In this document: piece after piece, positions 34,318 to 43,083 of the stretch
Position numbering within the stretch: the stretch's first letter is position 1
How the letters are laid out: each line of letters starts with the position of its first letter
Source: Acidisoma silvae
GTDB lineage: Bacteria > Pseudomonadota > Alphaproteobacteria > Acetobacterales > Acetobacteraceae
Assembly (NCBI RefSeq): GCF_020618775.1
Contig: NZ_JAESVB010000022.1
Span: 1-48,519, forward strand
DNA: 48,519 bases
Direction: 5' to 3'
Translations under genes and position numbers: made by a program
Notes under the pieces: model-generated
Database searches by the model: none
Told to the model about the DNA's origin: nothing
Seen by the model: only the letters and a program-made list of their open reading frames with translations

Positions 34318-35628
34318 TCAAATCGCCGCCGGATGGTCTGGACGCTCTAGTCTCAGATGATCGCGCAGAGTCGTGCCCTTGTATTCGGCGCGAAACAACC
34401 CCCGTTGCACTAGAATAGGGACAACCGAAGAGAGAAACACGTCCATTGGAGCAGGGTAATGCGTGGATTGGATAATGAAGCCATCCGCAGCACCGCTGTC
34501 GAACCAAATTTGCAGATCATCTGCGATCATCTCCGCCGTGCCACAGATTACGCGATGGCCCGAACTGGCGGCCGTAAAATCCCTCAATTCACGCAGGGTC
34601 ATCCGGCTGCGGCGCGCGACGGCGGCGAGCGTCACAGCATGGCCCTGCATCATATCTGAGGGCGGCAATTCGGGCACCGGCCCGTCCAGCGGGAAATTGG
34701 AAAGGTCCTGGCCCATGCGATCCGACAAGACTTTCATAGCGGCCACAGGATCGGCTAGTTCCGCTAACTCCGTGATCCGGGCCTTAGCCTCCGCCAGCGT
34801 GTCACCTATGACCGGGCAAACTCCCGGCATCACCTTTATAGCGTCCTCGTTTCGGCCAGCCAGCACCGCACGGCGGCGCAAATCGGTACGGAAGGCCACT
34901 GCCTCTTCAAGGTCCTGCTGCACAGTGAAAACCACTTCAGCAGTTGCTGCGGCAAGGTCACGCCCCGCTTCCGAGGCGCCCGCTTGGAAGATTACGGGAT
35001 ACCCCTGGGGCGGACGAGTGATGTTGAGCGGCCCTTTTACCTTGTAGAAAGGCCCTTCATGGTTCAACACGTGCATCTTGTTGGGGTCCACGTAGGTCCC
35101 ATTCGCCTTGTCGCCACGCAGCGCGTCATCTTCCCAGCTATCCCAAAGCCCTTTCATGACACTGAGATATTCCGCCGCCATCGCGTAACGCTCCGCATGG
35201 GGTGGGTGCTTTTCACGGCTGAAATTCGGCGCCGCATCCGGGCTCGATCCAGTGACCACATTCCAGCCTGCGCGGCCCTGGCTGATATGATCCAGCGAAG
35301 CCAGCATCCGCGCGAGGTTGTAAGGTTCGGTGTAAGTGGTGGAGACAGTGGCCGCGAGGCCGATACGCCGTGTGCAGGTGGCGAGCGCCGATAGCAGGGT
35401 CAATGGCTCGAGCCGCAGCATCATGCCCGGATGGGCGTTCAGCCCTGTATTCACAGCATCCGCGAAAAATAGCAGGTCAAGCTTGGCTTTTTCCGCGCTT
35501 TCGGCAATGCGCCTTAGCAGAGCAAAATTCTCCGATCCGAATTCTGCGTCTGGCATGCGCCAGCCCGCGACATGATTACCCGCCCCCATCACGATGAGGC
35601 CCAAATGCATCTGACGCTGTTCAGCCAT
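34318..35628 (-). CDS. LLM-class flavin-dependent monooxygenase (NtaA/SnaA/DszA type)
   Basis: A 436-residue luciferase-like TIM-barrel enzyme. Typical segments: FADAVNTG after strand 2, RLEPLTLLSALATCTRRIGLAATVSTTY, GRAGWNVVTGSSPDAAPNFS and VIFQAGASEAGRDLAA. The long form (over 430 residues with insertions) marks the NtaA/SnaA/DszA branch, which uses FMNH2 from a partner reductase to oxidise C-N or C-S bonds. No reductase gene is adjacent. Its ATG overlaps the stop of the hydrolase gene, and it is the last gene of a five-gene leftward operon with an amino-acid-type importer. Confidence 0.9.
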   Translation of the reverse strand: MAEQRQMHLGLIVMGAGNHVAGWRMPDAEFGSENFALLRRIAESAEKAKLDLLFFADAVNTGLNAHPGMMLRLEPLTLLSALATCTRRIGLAATVSTTYTEPYNLARMLASLDHISQGRAGWNVVTGSSPDAAPNFSREKHPPHAERYAMAAEYLSVMKGLWDSWEDDALRGDKANGTYVDPNKMHVLNHEGPFYKVKGPLNITRPPQGYPVIFQAGASEAGRDLAAATAEVVFTVQQDLEEAVAFRTDLRRRAVLAGRNEDAIKVMPGVCPVIGDTLAEAKARITELAELADPVAAMKVLSDRMGQDLSNFPLDGPVPELPPSDMMQGHAVTLAAVARRSRMTLRELRDFTAASSGHRVICGTAEMIADDLQIWFDSGAADGFIIQSTHYPAPMDVFLSSVVPILVQRGLFRAEYKGTTLRDHLRLERPDHPAAI

Positions 35629-36188
35629 TAGATCACTCCGTCCACCAGCAAATTGGAGGTGGTGCAGAACTCGAGCTGAGGGCTGCGCGCCGCGAGTAGC
35701 CCCAAAGCGCGGTCCTGAATCTCAGGGTTCTTGGCTGCACAGGCGTCGGTGATAACGCGCACATGCGCGCCATCGTCTACTGCCCCCAAGGCTGTGCCCA
35801 ACACACAGCAGTCAGTCGAGACACCGCAAATATAGACGCTCGGATTGGGGCCGAGCTTGTTTTGCATTTCAGTATTCCATTTAGAAAACTGATGACTTGC
35901 GATGCTGGGGCGCTCCTGCCAGCGGGGCAGCAGCGCCCAAAGCCAATCATGCCGCTCTTCCAGAGCGAAAGGCCACTTAGCGTAGTAAGGCGCCCAGCTT
36001 CCCGGCTGGGTCACGGGCGGGACAAAGCGGGTAAAGACCACGCGGCTGCCGAACAACGGCCGGATAAGGTCAATCCGATCAGCCGTCGCATCCAGCCCCG
36101 GCGTGCACCAGGGGCTATCCGGATGCCCGAAAGCGGGCTGCATATCGACAATAATCAGCCAAGGTCTGGCGGTAGAAAGTTCCGTCAT
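35628..36188 (-). CDS. Isochorismatase-family cysteine hydrolase
   Basis: About 186 residues from the ATG at 36188, which has GAGGGAAG upstream; an in-frame ATG at 36209 is less likely. The Asp-Lys-Cys triad of the family is present: D15 in IIVDMQPAF, K103 in QFSKWN and C128 in STDCCVLGTA. Such enzymes hydrolyse amides, ureido acids or related bonds (for example RutB, nicotinamidase, N-carbamoyl hydrolases). With the LLM monooxygenase directly downstream, it may release ammonia or a carbamoyl group from the monooxygenase product. Confidence 0.88.
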   Translation of the reverse strand: MTELSTARPWLIIVDMQPAFGHPDSPWCTPGLDATADRIDLIRPLFGSRVVFTRFVPPVTQPGSWAPYYAKWPFALEERHDWLWALLPRWQERPSIASHQFSKWNTEMQNKLGPNPSVYICGVSTDCCVLGTALGAVDDGAHVRVITDACAAKNPEIQDRALGLLAARSPQLEFCTTSNLLVDGVI

Positions 36189-36209
36189 TCTTCCCTCAGG
36201 CGTCATCAA

Positions 36210-36992
36210 TTATGCATCCGGGCGCAATGTGCGCGACAAAAAGGCGCGCACGCGCGCATCCTGCGGATTACTCAGAACAGCGGCAGCAGGCCCACACTCT
36301 GCAATTTGCCCGTCGACCATAACCGCGACGCGATCGGCGACCTCACGTGCGAATTGCACCTCATGGGTCACGATCATCATCGTCATGCCGCCTTTGGCCA
36401 GATCCCGAATGACGTGCAAAACTTCCCCCACCAGATGCGGGTCAAGCGCAGATGTCGGCTCATCAAAAAGCATAAGCTTCGGCCGCATCGCGAGCGAACG
36501 GGCAATGGCGATGCGCTGCTGCTGGCCGCCCGATAGCTGCTTGGGGAAGGCATGCTCCTTCTCAGACAGTCCGACCTTACGCAGCAGGTCGCGCGCATGG
36601 GCGATGGCCTCGGCGCGCCCCTGTCCACGCACGCGAATGGGCGCGCCGATAATATTCTCGAGCACGGTCATATGGGGAAACAGATTGAAGCTCTGAAACA
36701 CCATGCCAATCTCGGCGCGCTGGCGACTGAGCACTCGCTCGCCCAACCGGAAATACTGGTCGCCCCGCTTCTCACAGCCGATGAGCAGGTCATCGACATG
36801 AATCAGCCCGCGGTCGTAGGTCTCGAGCGCGTTAACGCAGCGGAGAAGAGTGCTTTTGCCCGCGCCCGATGGCCCGAGTAATGCCGTGACGGAGCCGCGC
36901 GCGACGGTGAGCGAGACACCTTTTAGAATGGCGTTCACCCCTCGGCTCAACCACAGATCGTCAATACGCACCATGGGCCGGTCGGCGTTCAT
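36210..36992 (-). CDS. Amino-acid-type ABC transporter ATP-binding protein (GlnQ/HisP-like)
   Basis: A 260-residue single ATPase domain. Walker A GPSGAGKST, Q-loop VFQSFNLFPHMTVLEN, signature LSGGQQQRIAIARSLA, Walker B LMLFDEPTSALDP and the His switch VTHEV. The sequence is of the polar amino acid/opine class. It starts four bases inside the permease stop and precedes the hydrolase gene, so importer and enzymes share a transcript. Confidence 0.93.
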   Translation of the reverse strand: MNADRPMVRIDDLWLSRGVNAILKGVSLTVARGSVTALLGPSGAGKSTLLRCVNALETYDRGLIHVDDLLIGCEKRGDQYFRLGERVLSRQRAEIGMVFQSFNLFPHMTVLENIIGAPIRVRGQGRAEAIAHARDLLRKVGLSEKEHAFPKQLSGGQQQRIAIARSLAMRPKLMLFDEPTSALDPHLVGEVLHVIRDLAKGGMTMMIVTHEVQFAREVADRVAVMVDGQIAECGPAAAVLSNPQDARVRAFLSRTLRPDA

Positions 36993-37846
36993 CGTGCACC
37001 CTCGCCTGCCGTCGTCCCAAAGGCATAGTATCGCTCGATGAAGGACTGAGCGATCGAGAGCAGGCCGACGAGGAGCAGATACCAGAGAGCCGCGACGATC
37101 AGCAGAGGAATGGTCTGAAAATTGCTCGCATAGATATTCTCGACTGACTGCATAAGTTCGCCGAGGCCCACGACACTCGCAAGCGAAGTGTATTTCAGCA
37201 TGCCGATGATTTGGTTGCCGGTCGGCGGCACGATGGCGCGCATGGCCTGCGGCAAAATCACCACGCGGAACGTCTGCGCCGGGCGGTAGCCGAGCGCCTT
37301 CGACGCTTCCGACTGGCCGCGATCAACCGACAGCAGGCCCGCACGCACGATCTCGGCCATATAGGCGGCCTCGTTTAGCCCGAGCCCGAGAAGGGCGGCG
37401 GTGAATGAGGAGATCGCGGCGGTCGCCGAGATCGCGAATAGCTTCGGCCCACCGAAGGGAATGCCAAAGGAAATCTGCGGAAAAAGCGAGGCCAAGTTAT
37501 ACCAAAAAACAAGCTGGACCAGAACCGGAGTGCCGCGAAAGAACCAGATATAAGCGCGTGCGCAGAGCGGAAGCATTGGCCCCGGCGAGAAGCGCACCAG
37601 CGCCAGCACACCGCCGCAAATGATCCCGATTGCCATGACCAGCACGGTCAATGCCAGCGTCATCCCGACGCCCACCAGGATGGTGGGCTCAAAAAGGTAA
37701 TGCCATACCACGGTCCATTGAAACCCGTGATTGGTTAATACCTGGTAGATCATCCAGGCGATGATGACGCCGATAAGCGGCAGGCCGATCCAGCGGCTGG
37801 GCTGCCGCCGCGGGAGAATGACAGCCCCCGCCGATTGCGCGCTCAT
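36989..37846 (-). CDS. Amino-acid-type ABC transporter permease (HisM/GlnP-like)
   Basis: A 285-residue membrane protein with about five to six helices. The HisM-type region reads AYIWFFRGTPVLVQLVFWYN, and the EAA loop lies near EASKALGYRPAQTFRVVILPQAMRAIVPP. Only one permease gene is present, so it probably forms a homodimer. It follows the binding-protein gene by 19 bp. Confidence 0.92.
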   Translation of the reverse strand: MSAQSAGAVILPRRQPSRWIGLPLIGVIIAWMIYQVLTNHGFQWTVVWHYLFEPTILVGVGMTLALTVLVMAIGIICGGVLALVRFSPGPMLPLCARAYIWFFRGTPVLVQLVFWYNLASLFPQISFGIPFGGPKLFAISATAAISSFTAALLGLGLNEAAYMAEIVRAGLLSVDRGQSEASKALGYRPAQTFRVVILPQAMRAIVPPTGNQIIGMLKYTSLASVVGLGELMQSVENIYASNFQTIPLLIVAALWYLLLVGLLSIAQSFIERYYAFGTTAGEGAR

Positions 37847-37865
37847 ACGCCACTCGGGTCAAATG

Positions 37866-38747
37866 TCACGGCTGCGCAGGTGCACGCAGCTGGGCCTTAC
37901 TGATGGCCCCCTCCGGCACGCCGAAATCGGCCATGATCTTCCGGTAGCTGCCATCGTCCATCGCACTTTCTATCGCCAAGGTCAGGGCTTTTTCCAGGGC
38001 AGCGTTGCCCTTGCTTACCACGATTCCAGCCATCGAAAGATTACCCGCGAGCGTGCCGGAGGCCATGGCCAGCTTGTCGCTGCTCTGCACGATGTATACG
38101 CCCACGGCCCGCGCAGTCAGAAAGCCGTCACCACGCCCGTTGGACAAGGCGAGGTAGGTCACGGCGCTGTCGGGAAAATAGATCAATGCGATCGGCGCAT
38201 GACCAGCCGCCGCGCATTGCGCCGACAGCTGTTTGGCCATGTCGACCTGCGCGCTGCCCTGCGTGATGACCAGCGACTTGCCGCACAGATTGTTGATGTC
38301 GAGCGCAGGCGCACCTTTGCGGATCATCAGACCATAGGCGCTGTCGAAATAGGGAACGAGATCCACGACTTGCAACCGAGCAGCCGTCACGCCGATCTGA
38401 TCGACGCCGATATCGAATCGTCCGGTAACGACCCCCGGCACGATCGCCGGGAATTTCAGGTCATTGAACTGCGCTTGCAAGCCAAGCTTCTCAGCAAGAA
38501 GCTTAATGAGCCGAATATCGATGCCTTCAGGCTTGCCGTCCTTCAGATAATCAAAGGGCGGCCATTGCAAGGAGGTTGCAACCTTTAATACGCCTGCGGC
38601 ACGAATATCTGCAGGCAAAGCAGCTTTAGCCTGATCGACCACAATGTTACTCTGGGCGAACGCGGGCTTCATTGCCATCAAGGCAGTGAGCCCCACGATA
38701 CCAGCAATTGTCGCAGTCCGTATCGTGGGCCGCCGCATGATCTTCAT
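37866..38747 (-). CDS. Amino-acid-type ABC transporter periplasmic binding protein (family 3)
   Basis: A 293-residue type II binding protein with a twin-arginine-poor signal peptide ending in KPAFA. Mature-domain hallmarks are VATSLQWPPFDYLKDGKPEGIDIRLI, FDIGVDQIGVTAARLQVVDL and the C-terminal GSYRKIMADFGVP. The strict arginine/aspartate pair that grips amino acid headgroups is not obvious, since RFDIGVDQ replaces the usual RxDxxxxG context. The ligand may therefore not be a standard amino acid. It is first in the operon. Confidence 0.88.
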   Translation of the reverse strand: MKIMRRPTIRTATIAGIVGLTALMAMKPAFAQSNIVVDQAKAALPADIRAAGVLKVATSLQWPPFDYLKDGKPEGIDIRLIKLLAEKLGLQAQFNDLKFPAIVPGVVTGRFDIGVDQIGVTAARLQVVDLVPYFDSAYGLMIRKGAPALDINNLCGKSLVITQGSAQVDMAKQLSAQCAAAGHAPIALIYFPDSAVTYLALSNGRGDGFLTARAVGVYIVQSSDKLAMASGTLAGNLSMAGIVVSKGNAALEKALTLAIESAMDDGSYRKIMADFGVPEGAISKAQLRAPAQP

Positions 38748-39146
38748 TAGCTCACTAATTCCAAGCTGAGGGTTTTGAATGGCCCACTGAAAACACAGTG
38801 GCTGCGTTGGTTATTACTATCGGCAATGCCGCTCGACGCTGGCGCAGCGATGCTAGACGACAAATCAATAGGCGAGTCTTTTTGAGTATAAATGAATTCA
38901 ATGGCCGATTGGTAGGGCTTGTCAATATAGATGGGAGATTTTGCTTACATTTTGCGCATGCGCGGAGTTTGACTCCAATCCCCAATTGGCCACGATCAGC
39001 CATACTGCGGAAAGCCGCTCCCTGCCCGGCAATCGTCATCTCTTATTTTGCGTCCTACGCGTAACACTGCCATGTTGGTCGGGTAGGTTCAGCCTTTTTA
39101 AAAAGGCATTCCTCGCTTCGCCGACTAAATGGTGCCGAATCATATC
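38748..39146. other. Promoter region of the amino-acid-type importer operon
   Basis: About 400 bp free of recognisable genes between the binding-protein start and the next operon's hairpin. It includes the palindrome CCACTG-AAAACA-CAGTGG at 38784-38801, 37-54 bp from the start codon, a plausible operator. I could not pick a convincing -35/-10 pair. Confidence 0.4.
38784..38801. promoter_or_regulatory. Palindromic operator candidate (CCACTG N6 CAGTGG)
   Basis: A perfect 6-6-6 palindrome close to the start of the binding-protein gene. No regulator gene of its own lies in this operon, so the IclR protein of the next operon is one candidate ligand. Confidence 0.4.
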
Positions 39147-39196
39147 GGTGAGCAGAGTGAGACAGGCAGGAGCACCTCCCGCTCACTCTGCTCACC
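39147..39196 (-). terminator. Strong hairpin at the end of the Liv/amidohydrolase operon
   Basis: GGTGAGCAGAGTGAG (39147-39161) is exactly complementary to CTCACTCTGCTCACC (39182-39196), a 15-bp perfect stem with a 20-nt loop that can itself fold. It begins 8 bp past the dioxygenase stop. No T-run follows, so termination is inferred from position; an mRNA-stabilising or recombination role is possible. Confidence 0.6.
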
Positions 39197-39203
39197 TAGG
39201 GAG

Positions 39204-40178
39204 CTACGCTTTCCGATAGCTATAATTGGCGTCGATTCGCTCCATCAGATATTCGCCATAGCGTACTGGCGGGAACTGTGCAGGATTTTCCGCCGACCGG
39301 CAGGTATCAAGGCAGGAAATGACTTTGTCACATGAAGGGTCATAGAAATATGGGATCGAATAGCGCTCGTTACCAGATCGGTTGATCACACGATGCGGCG
39401 TGGACCGCCAGAGGCCATTCGTCCAACGCGAGCCCATGTCACCAATATTAACGACGAAGGCGCCTTCTATGGGTGTGGCGTCAATCCAATCTTCTGAATT
39501 GCCGCTGCGGACCTGCAACCCGCCGTTCTGGTCCTGCGCCAAAATGGTAATGAAGCCATAATCGGTGTGCGGCGCCGAGCCATACTGCTTCTCGCCGGCG
39601 TCCGCAGGGCTTGGTGGATAATGCAGCATGCGCAGGAAGGTCGTGGGCCTGCGGAAATAATCGTCCAGCCCCTCGGGTGCGAGGCCAAGAGCCACGGCGA
39701 TCATCCGCGTCATGCGCTGCCCCAATTGCCGAAGCGCAGTATCATAACCGCCCACCACAGTCAGGAATTCGACAGGCTCGGCGGGCCATTGGTTGGGCCC
39801 GTCTAGAGGCTCCTGCTCGTCACCAGAAGCTACTTCATGCATGAGCATGAAGGATTCACTCAGGTTCGGTTTGGTGGCGGTTTCGATGCTCGATGTAATA
39901 ATTTTTGAGGATGCCATCGCCATATAGCCGCGATGGGCTTTGTTAATGGCGATCTGCTGCTTTTCCTCAAGCGGGCGGTCATGGAAGGCGGCATTCATGG
40001 CGAAAGCCTGGCGCATCAGTTCGAGGGAAATGCCGTGGTTGACGATGTAGCAGAAGCCGTAGGTGCGGCAGGCATCGCCGAACGCTTGCGCCAGAGGGGT
40101 GAGGCGCGCGGCGTCACCGCTGTCGGCCGCCTCGGCGAGACCCGAGAGGTCAACAATCGGAAGAGATTTTAGGCTCAT
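39204..40178 (-). CDS. 2-oxoglutarate/Fe(II) dioxygenase (isopenicillin-N-synthase/thymine-hydroxylase-like)
   Basis: A 324-residue enzyme from the ATG at 40178 (GGAG upstream); the open frame upstream overlaps the amidohydrolase gene. N-terminal DIOX_N segment: LPIVDLSGL, FGDACRTYGFCYIVNHGI. The iron facial triad is H204 and D206 in APHTDYG with H262 in STPHRV. R272 in ERYSIPYF should bind 2-oxoglutarate. The GFITILAQDQNGGLQV segment is typical of the DOXC class, which includes thymine 7-hydroxylase and plant hydroxylases. Last gene of the eight-gene leftward operon, two bases after the amidohydrolase stop. It probably hydroxylates or demethylates the imported compound. Confidence 0.88.
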   Translation of the reverse strand: MSLKSLPIVDLSGLAEAADSGDAARLTPLAQAFGDACRTYGFCYIVNHGISLELMRQAFAMNAAFHDRPLEEKQQIAINKAHRGYMAMASSKIITSSIETATKPNLSESFMLMHEVASGDEQEPLDGPNQWPAEPVEFLTVVGGYDTALRQLGQRMTRMIAVALGLAPEGLDDYFRRPTTFLRMLHYPPSPADAGEKQYGSAPHTDYGFITILAQDQNGGLQVRSGNSEDWIDATPIEGAFVVNIGDMGSRWTNGLWRSTPHRVINRSGNERYSIPYFYDPSCDKVISCLDTCRSAENPAQFPPVRYGEYLMERIDANYSYRKA

Positions 40179-40179
40179 C

Positions 40180-41556
40180 TCAGCGCACTCCTTCAGCGTC
40201 AAACAGATATTGTGCACGGCCCCAAACTGAGTCGGCCACGGCCTGCGCCTCGTCGAACAGTTCCTCTTCGTCAAAGCGCGTGAGCTGACCGCCGTCGACG
40301 AGCAGTTCACCATCGACAAAGACATGCGTTACGTCGCCACCATTGGCATTGTAGACGAGGTTGGAGACGAGGTTGTTGGTCCGCAGCGGTTGCAGCCAGG
40401 ACCGGCGCAGATTGACAAGGATCACGTCGGCCTTCTTGCCGGCTTCCAGCGAGCCAATCTCGTCACCCATACCCAGGCAATGCGCGCCACCCCAGGTAGC
40501 CATGCGTAGCACGTCCGCCGCGTCCCGGATGAAGGTATTGCCGAAAACCACGCGCGGCAGAATGATCGCCGACCGCATGACCATGAACATGTCGTTGGAC
40601 AACCAGTCACTGCCAAGCGACACGCCCATGTCTGATTTGTAGACCTTCTCCATGGGCGGGTAGTAGCCACGCTTGCCGACCAGGAAGGCAGTATGGGACA
40701 TGCAGGACCGGGTATCAGACATGATGCCGATATCCTCATCATCCATGTAAACGCAGTGGGCCCCGATGAAATTCGGCCCCAGCATGCCGAGCTCTTGCAG
40801 CAGCGGGATGGACTTTTTGCCCCAGGTCGCCTGCATGAATTCTGCCTCACCCGGCACGGCGCAGAGATGCGTGTGGATGCCCACATTGTGCTTGCGCGCG
40901 AGCTCACCCAAGCGCGCCATCGTCTCCGGTCGGAGACGGTCCGGCCCATCGGGGGAGACGCGGCAAGTGATGCGGCCGTTCGCCTTGCCCTGCCAGTTCT
41001 CGAACAGCTCTTGCGCTTCATCGAACCCTTCTTCGACCAAGCGCTGGTCCCACTCGCGCTCCATGCGACCGAAGCCAATGCGGGAACTATCCACCTCACG
41101 GATTTCGGCTGCCACCACGCCGCGCAGCCCAACGTTCTCGACTATGCGGGCCGATTGCGGCTGATGCCACCAGCATTCGTTGATCGTCGTCGTGCCGGTC
41201 TTCAGCATCTCGACCCCATGCACCATGCCGGGCAGCAGGACATCCTCCTTGCGGATGACATTCTCATGCATGCCGAGGGCGATCCGGAACGGGCCGCCGA
41301 ATGTCGGCACGTCCTCGGTCATGCCCTTGGTCAGCGCGCCCGCAAGATGAGTATGCGTATTGACGAATCCCGGCAGAATGGCATGACCCTTCGCATTGAT
41401 TACACAATCGGCGCCCTCCTTGTGCGGCTCCAGATCTGCCGCGCTGCCGGCCGCAACGATCCGGTCATTCTCGATGACCAGCGCACCGTCGGTGATCACG
41501 TCGGTGCTGCCACCTGCCATCCCAATCAGATAGCCGCCATGGATATAGGTTTTCAT
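40180..41556 (-). CDS. Amidohydrolase, Atz/Trz/cytosine-deaminase-like
   Basis: A 458-residue enzyme from the ATG at 41556; the open frame further upstream runs into the regulator gene. A composite beta-sandwich encloses a TIM barrel with metal ligands H68/H70 (NTHTHL), H228/H230 (GIHTHL), H267 (GAHCVY) and D317 (LGSDW). Many relatives hydrolyse amino, chloro or methylthio groups on triazines, pyrimidines or purines. Two usual features differ: the SPHAPY loop reads SPDGPD, and the Glu expected after HxHLxE is not at that position (HTHLCAVPGE). The substrate may therefore be unusual. It lies 46 bp after the IclR gene. Confidence 0.85.
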   Translation of the reverse strand: MKTYIHGGYLIGMAGGSTDVITDGALVIENDRIVAAGSAADLEPHKEGADCVINAKGHAILPGFVNTHTHLAGALTKGMTEDVPTFGGPFRIALGMHENVIRKEDVLLPGMVHGVEMLKTGTTTINECWWHQPQSARIVENVGLRGVVAAEIREVDSSRIGFGRMEREWDQRLVEEGFDEAQELFENWQGKANGRITCRVSPDGPDRLRPETMARLGELARKHNVGIHTHLCAVPGEAEFMQATWGKKSIPLLQELGMLGPNFIGAHCVYMDDEDIGIMSDTRSCMSHTAFLVGKRGYYPPMEKVYKSDMGVSLGSDWLSNDMFMVMRSAIILPRVVFGNTFIRDAADVLRMATWGGAHCLGMGDEIGSLEAGKKADVILVNLRRSWLQPLRTNNLVSNLVYNANGGDVTHVFVDGELLVDGGQLTRFDEEELFDEAQAVADSVWGRAQYLFDAEGVR

Positions 41557-41602
41557 ATTCCGTCCCGATCCAAAAAATTGACTTGCCACGCGGGGCCAAG
41601 TG

Positions 41603-42364
41603 TCATCGTGGTAGGCGTTCTTCCAATGCGCGCGCCTGCGCGTGCAGAATGTCGAGATGGGCGGGCTGCCCATTTTCCAGGATGCGGCTGTGCAGCCCGG
41701 AAATGCTGATCGCCGCGATGCAGCGGTGGTTGTGGTCGTAGAGGGCAACCGCGAGGCTCGCGACACCTTCAACCACATCATCAACGCCCAATTCCCAGCC
41801 TCGCGCGCGCACCGTTTCCAGCATCGCGCGCAGCGCCGTGGGTTCGGTCGGGGTGCGCTCCGTCAATTGCGGCAACTGACTGGCGAGCAACGCCTCGCGC
41901 TGCTCTTCAGGCAAATAGGCCATGAGCACGCGCGGGCCGGCCCCAGCATTGAGCGCGATCCGGCCACCCACCGACCAGTAGCGGATCTGGATGGCGACAT
42001 CGCCGTCCACGCGACCGATGCAGAGGGCACCACCGTCGTGGGGAATGGCTAGGAAGGTCGTGGCCCCGGTCGCCTGCGCTATCTGTGCCAAAACCGGCTG
42101 CGCACGCAGGCGCAGGTCGCTATAGGGTGTCGCCCCCGCCGCCAGTTCCAATACGCCGATGTCCAGCGCATAATCGCGGGAGGCAGGATCCTGCTCCACC
42201 AGCCGCTCCGCCATCAGGGCGCGGAGCAGCCGCAGGGTGGTCGCCTTATCCAGACCCGTTCGGCTCGCGACCTCACCGAGCGAAAGCCAGCCGGATGTGC
42301 CGAAGGCCCGCAGCACGGCGATGGCGCGGCTCACGGTCCGAACCGACCCTTCCGCCTCGCTCAT
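41603..42364 (-). CDS. IclR-family transcriptional regulator
   Basis: A 253-residue protein. N-terminal winged HTH at about 15-60 (LSLGEVASRTGLDKATTLRLLRALMAERLVEQD) and the C-terminal GAF-like effector domain (about 75-250), ending in CIAAISISGLHSRI. Its start overlaps the livF-like stop by four bases, so it is made within the operon it presumably controls. The palindrome at 46878-46894 is a candidate binding site. Confidence 0.9.
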   Translation of the reverse strand: MSEAEGSVRTVSRAIAVLRAFGTSGWLSLGEVASRTGLDKATTLRLLRALMAERLVEQDPASRDYALDIGVLELAAGATPYSDLRLRAQPVLAQIAQATGATTFLAIPHDGGALCIGRVDGDVAIQIRYWSVGGRIALNAGAGPRVLMAYLPEEQREALLASQLPQLTERTPTEPTALRAMLETVRARGWELGVDDVVEGVASLAVALYDHNHRCIAAISISGLHSRILENGQPAHLDILHAQARALEERLPR

Positions 42365-43083
42365 GACAAGCGCACTCCACCCTCAAGGAACAAAGCATGC
42401 AGCTGCTCGCGGTTCAATTCCTGCGCTGCCTGTTCCAGCGCCACCCGCCCGCGCACCATGACACAGACACGGTCGGCCAAGCTGAGGCCTGCCTGCAGAT
42501 TTTGCTCGACCAGAAGCACAGGAATGCGCGTCTCAACCCGGATCTGCCGGATGGCATCGAACACCGCGGTGATCATAGCCGGCGAAAGGTCGCTGCTGGG
42601 CTCGTCCAGCAGCAACATACGCGGACGCAGCAGCAGGGTGAGGCCGATGGAAAGCATCCGCCGTTCACCGCCGCTGAGATCTCCTGCCCTCTCCCTCCGC
42701 CGCTCGCGCAGGCGCGGGAACAGGTCAAAGACCTGCTCCATGTCACGGGTTAGGCCTGCCGCATGCAGGAAACCGCCCATGCGCAGATTGTCGTTGACGC
42801 TGAGATCGGCGAAGACGTTGCGCGTCTGCGGTACATAGCCCATGCCGGCCTCCGCCCGCCGGTGCGGCGATAGCACCGAAATGTCACACTCGCCCAGCAT
42901 GATGCGACCAGCGGAAAGCCGCGTCAGGCCGATGGCGGTTTTCAGAACGGTGGACTTGCCTGAGCCGTTCGCGCCCAGCACGACCAGAACCTCGTCCGGT
43001 CCCATCGCGAGGCTTGCCTCATCCAGCACCGTGATCGGACCATAGCCGGCCGTCACGCTTTCAAATCGCAAGGCTGCGGTCAT
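42361..43083 (-). CDS. Branched-chain amino acid-type ABC transporter ATPase (LivF-like)
   Basis: A 240-residue ATPase. Walker A GANGSGKST, AGMGYVPQTRNVFADLSV as Q-loop region, signature LSGGERRMLSIG and Walker B MLLLDEPSSDLSP. The short form without a His-switch extension is typical of LivF. It overlaps livG-like and IclR genes by four bases each. Confidence 0.92.
   Translation of the reverse strand: MTAALRFESVTAGYGPITVLDEASLAMGPDEVLVVLGANGSGKSTVLKTAIGLTRLSAGRIMLGECDISVLSPHRRAEAGMGYVPQTRNVFADLSVNDNLRMGGFLHAAGLTRDMEQVFDLFPRLRERRRERAGDLSGGERRMLSIGLTLLLRPRMLLLDEPSSDLSPAMITAVFDAIRQIRVETRIPVLLVEQNLQAGLSLADRVCVMVRGRVALEQAAQELNREQLHALFLEGGVRLS

Noticed and set aside
34318-36188. A true rut pyrimidine-degradation operon
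   Set aside because: Only a monooxygenase-hydrolase pair is present. The monooxygenase is of the long NtaA branch and rutC, rutD, rutE, rutF and rutG are not seen nearby.
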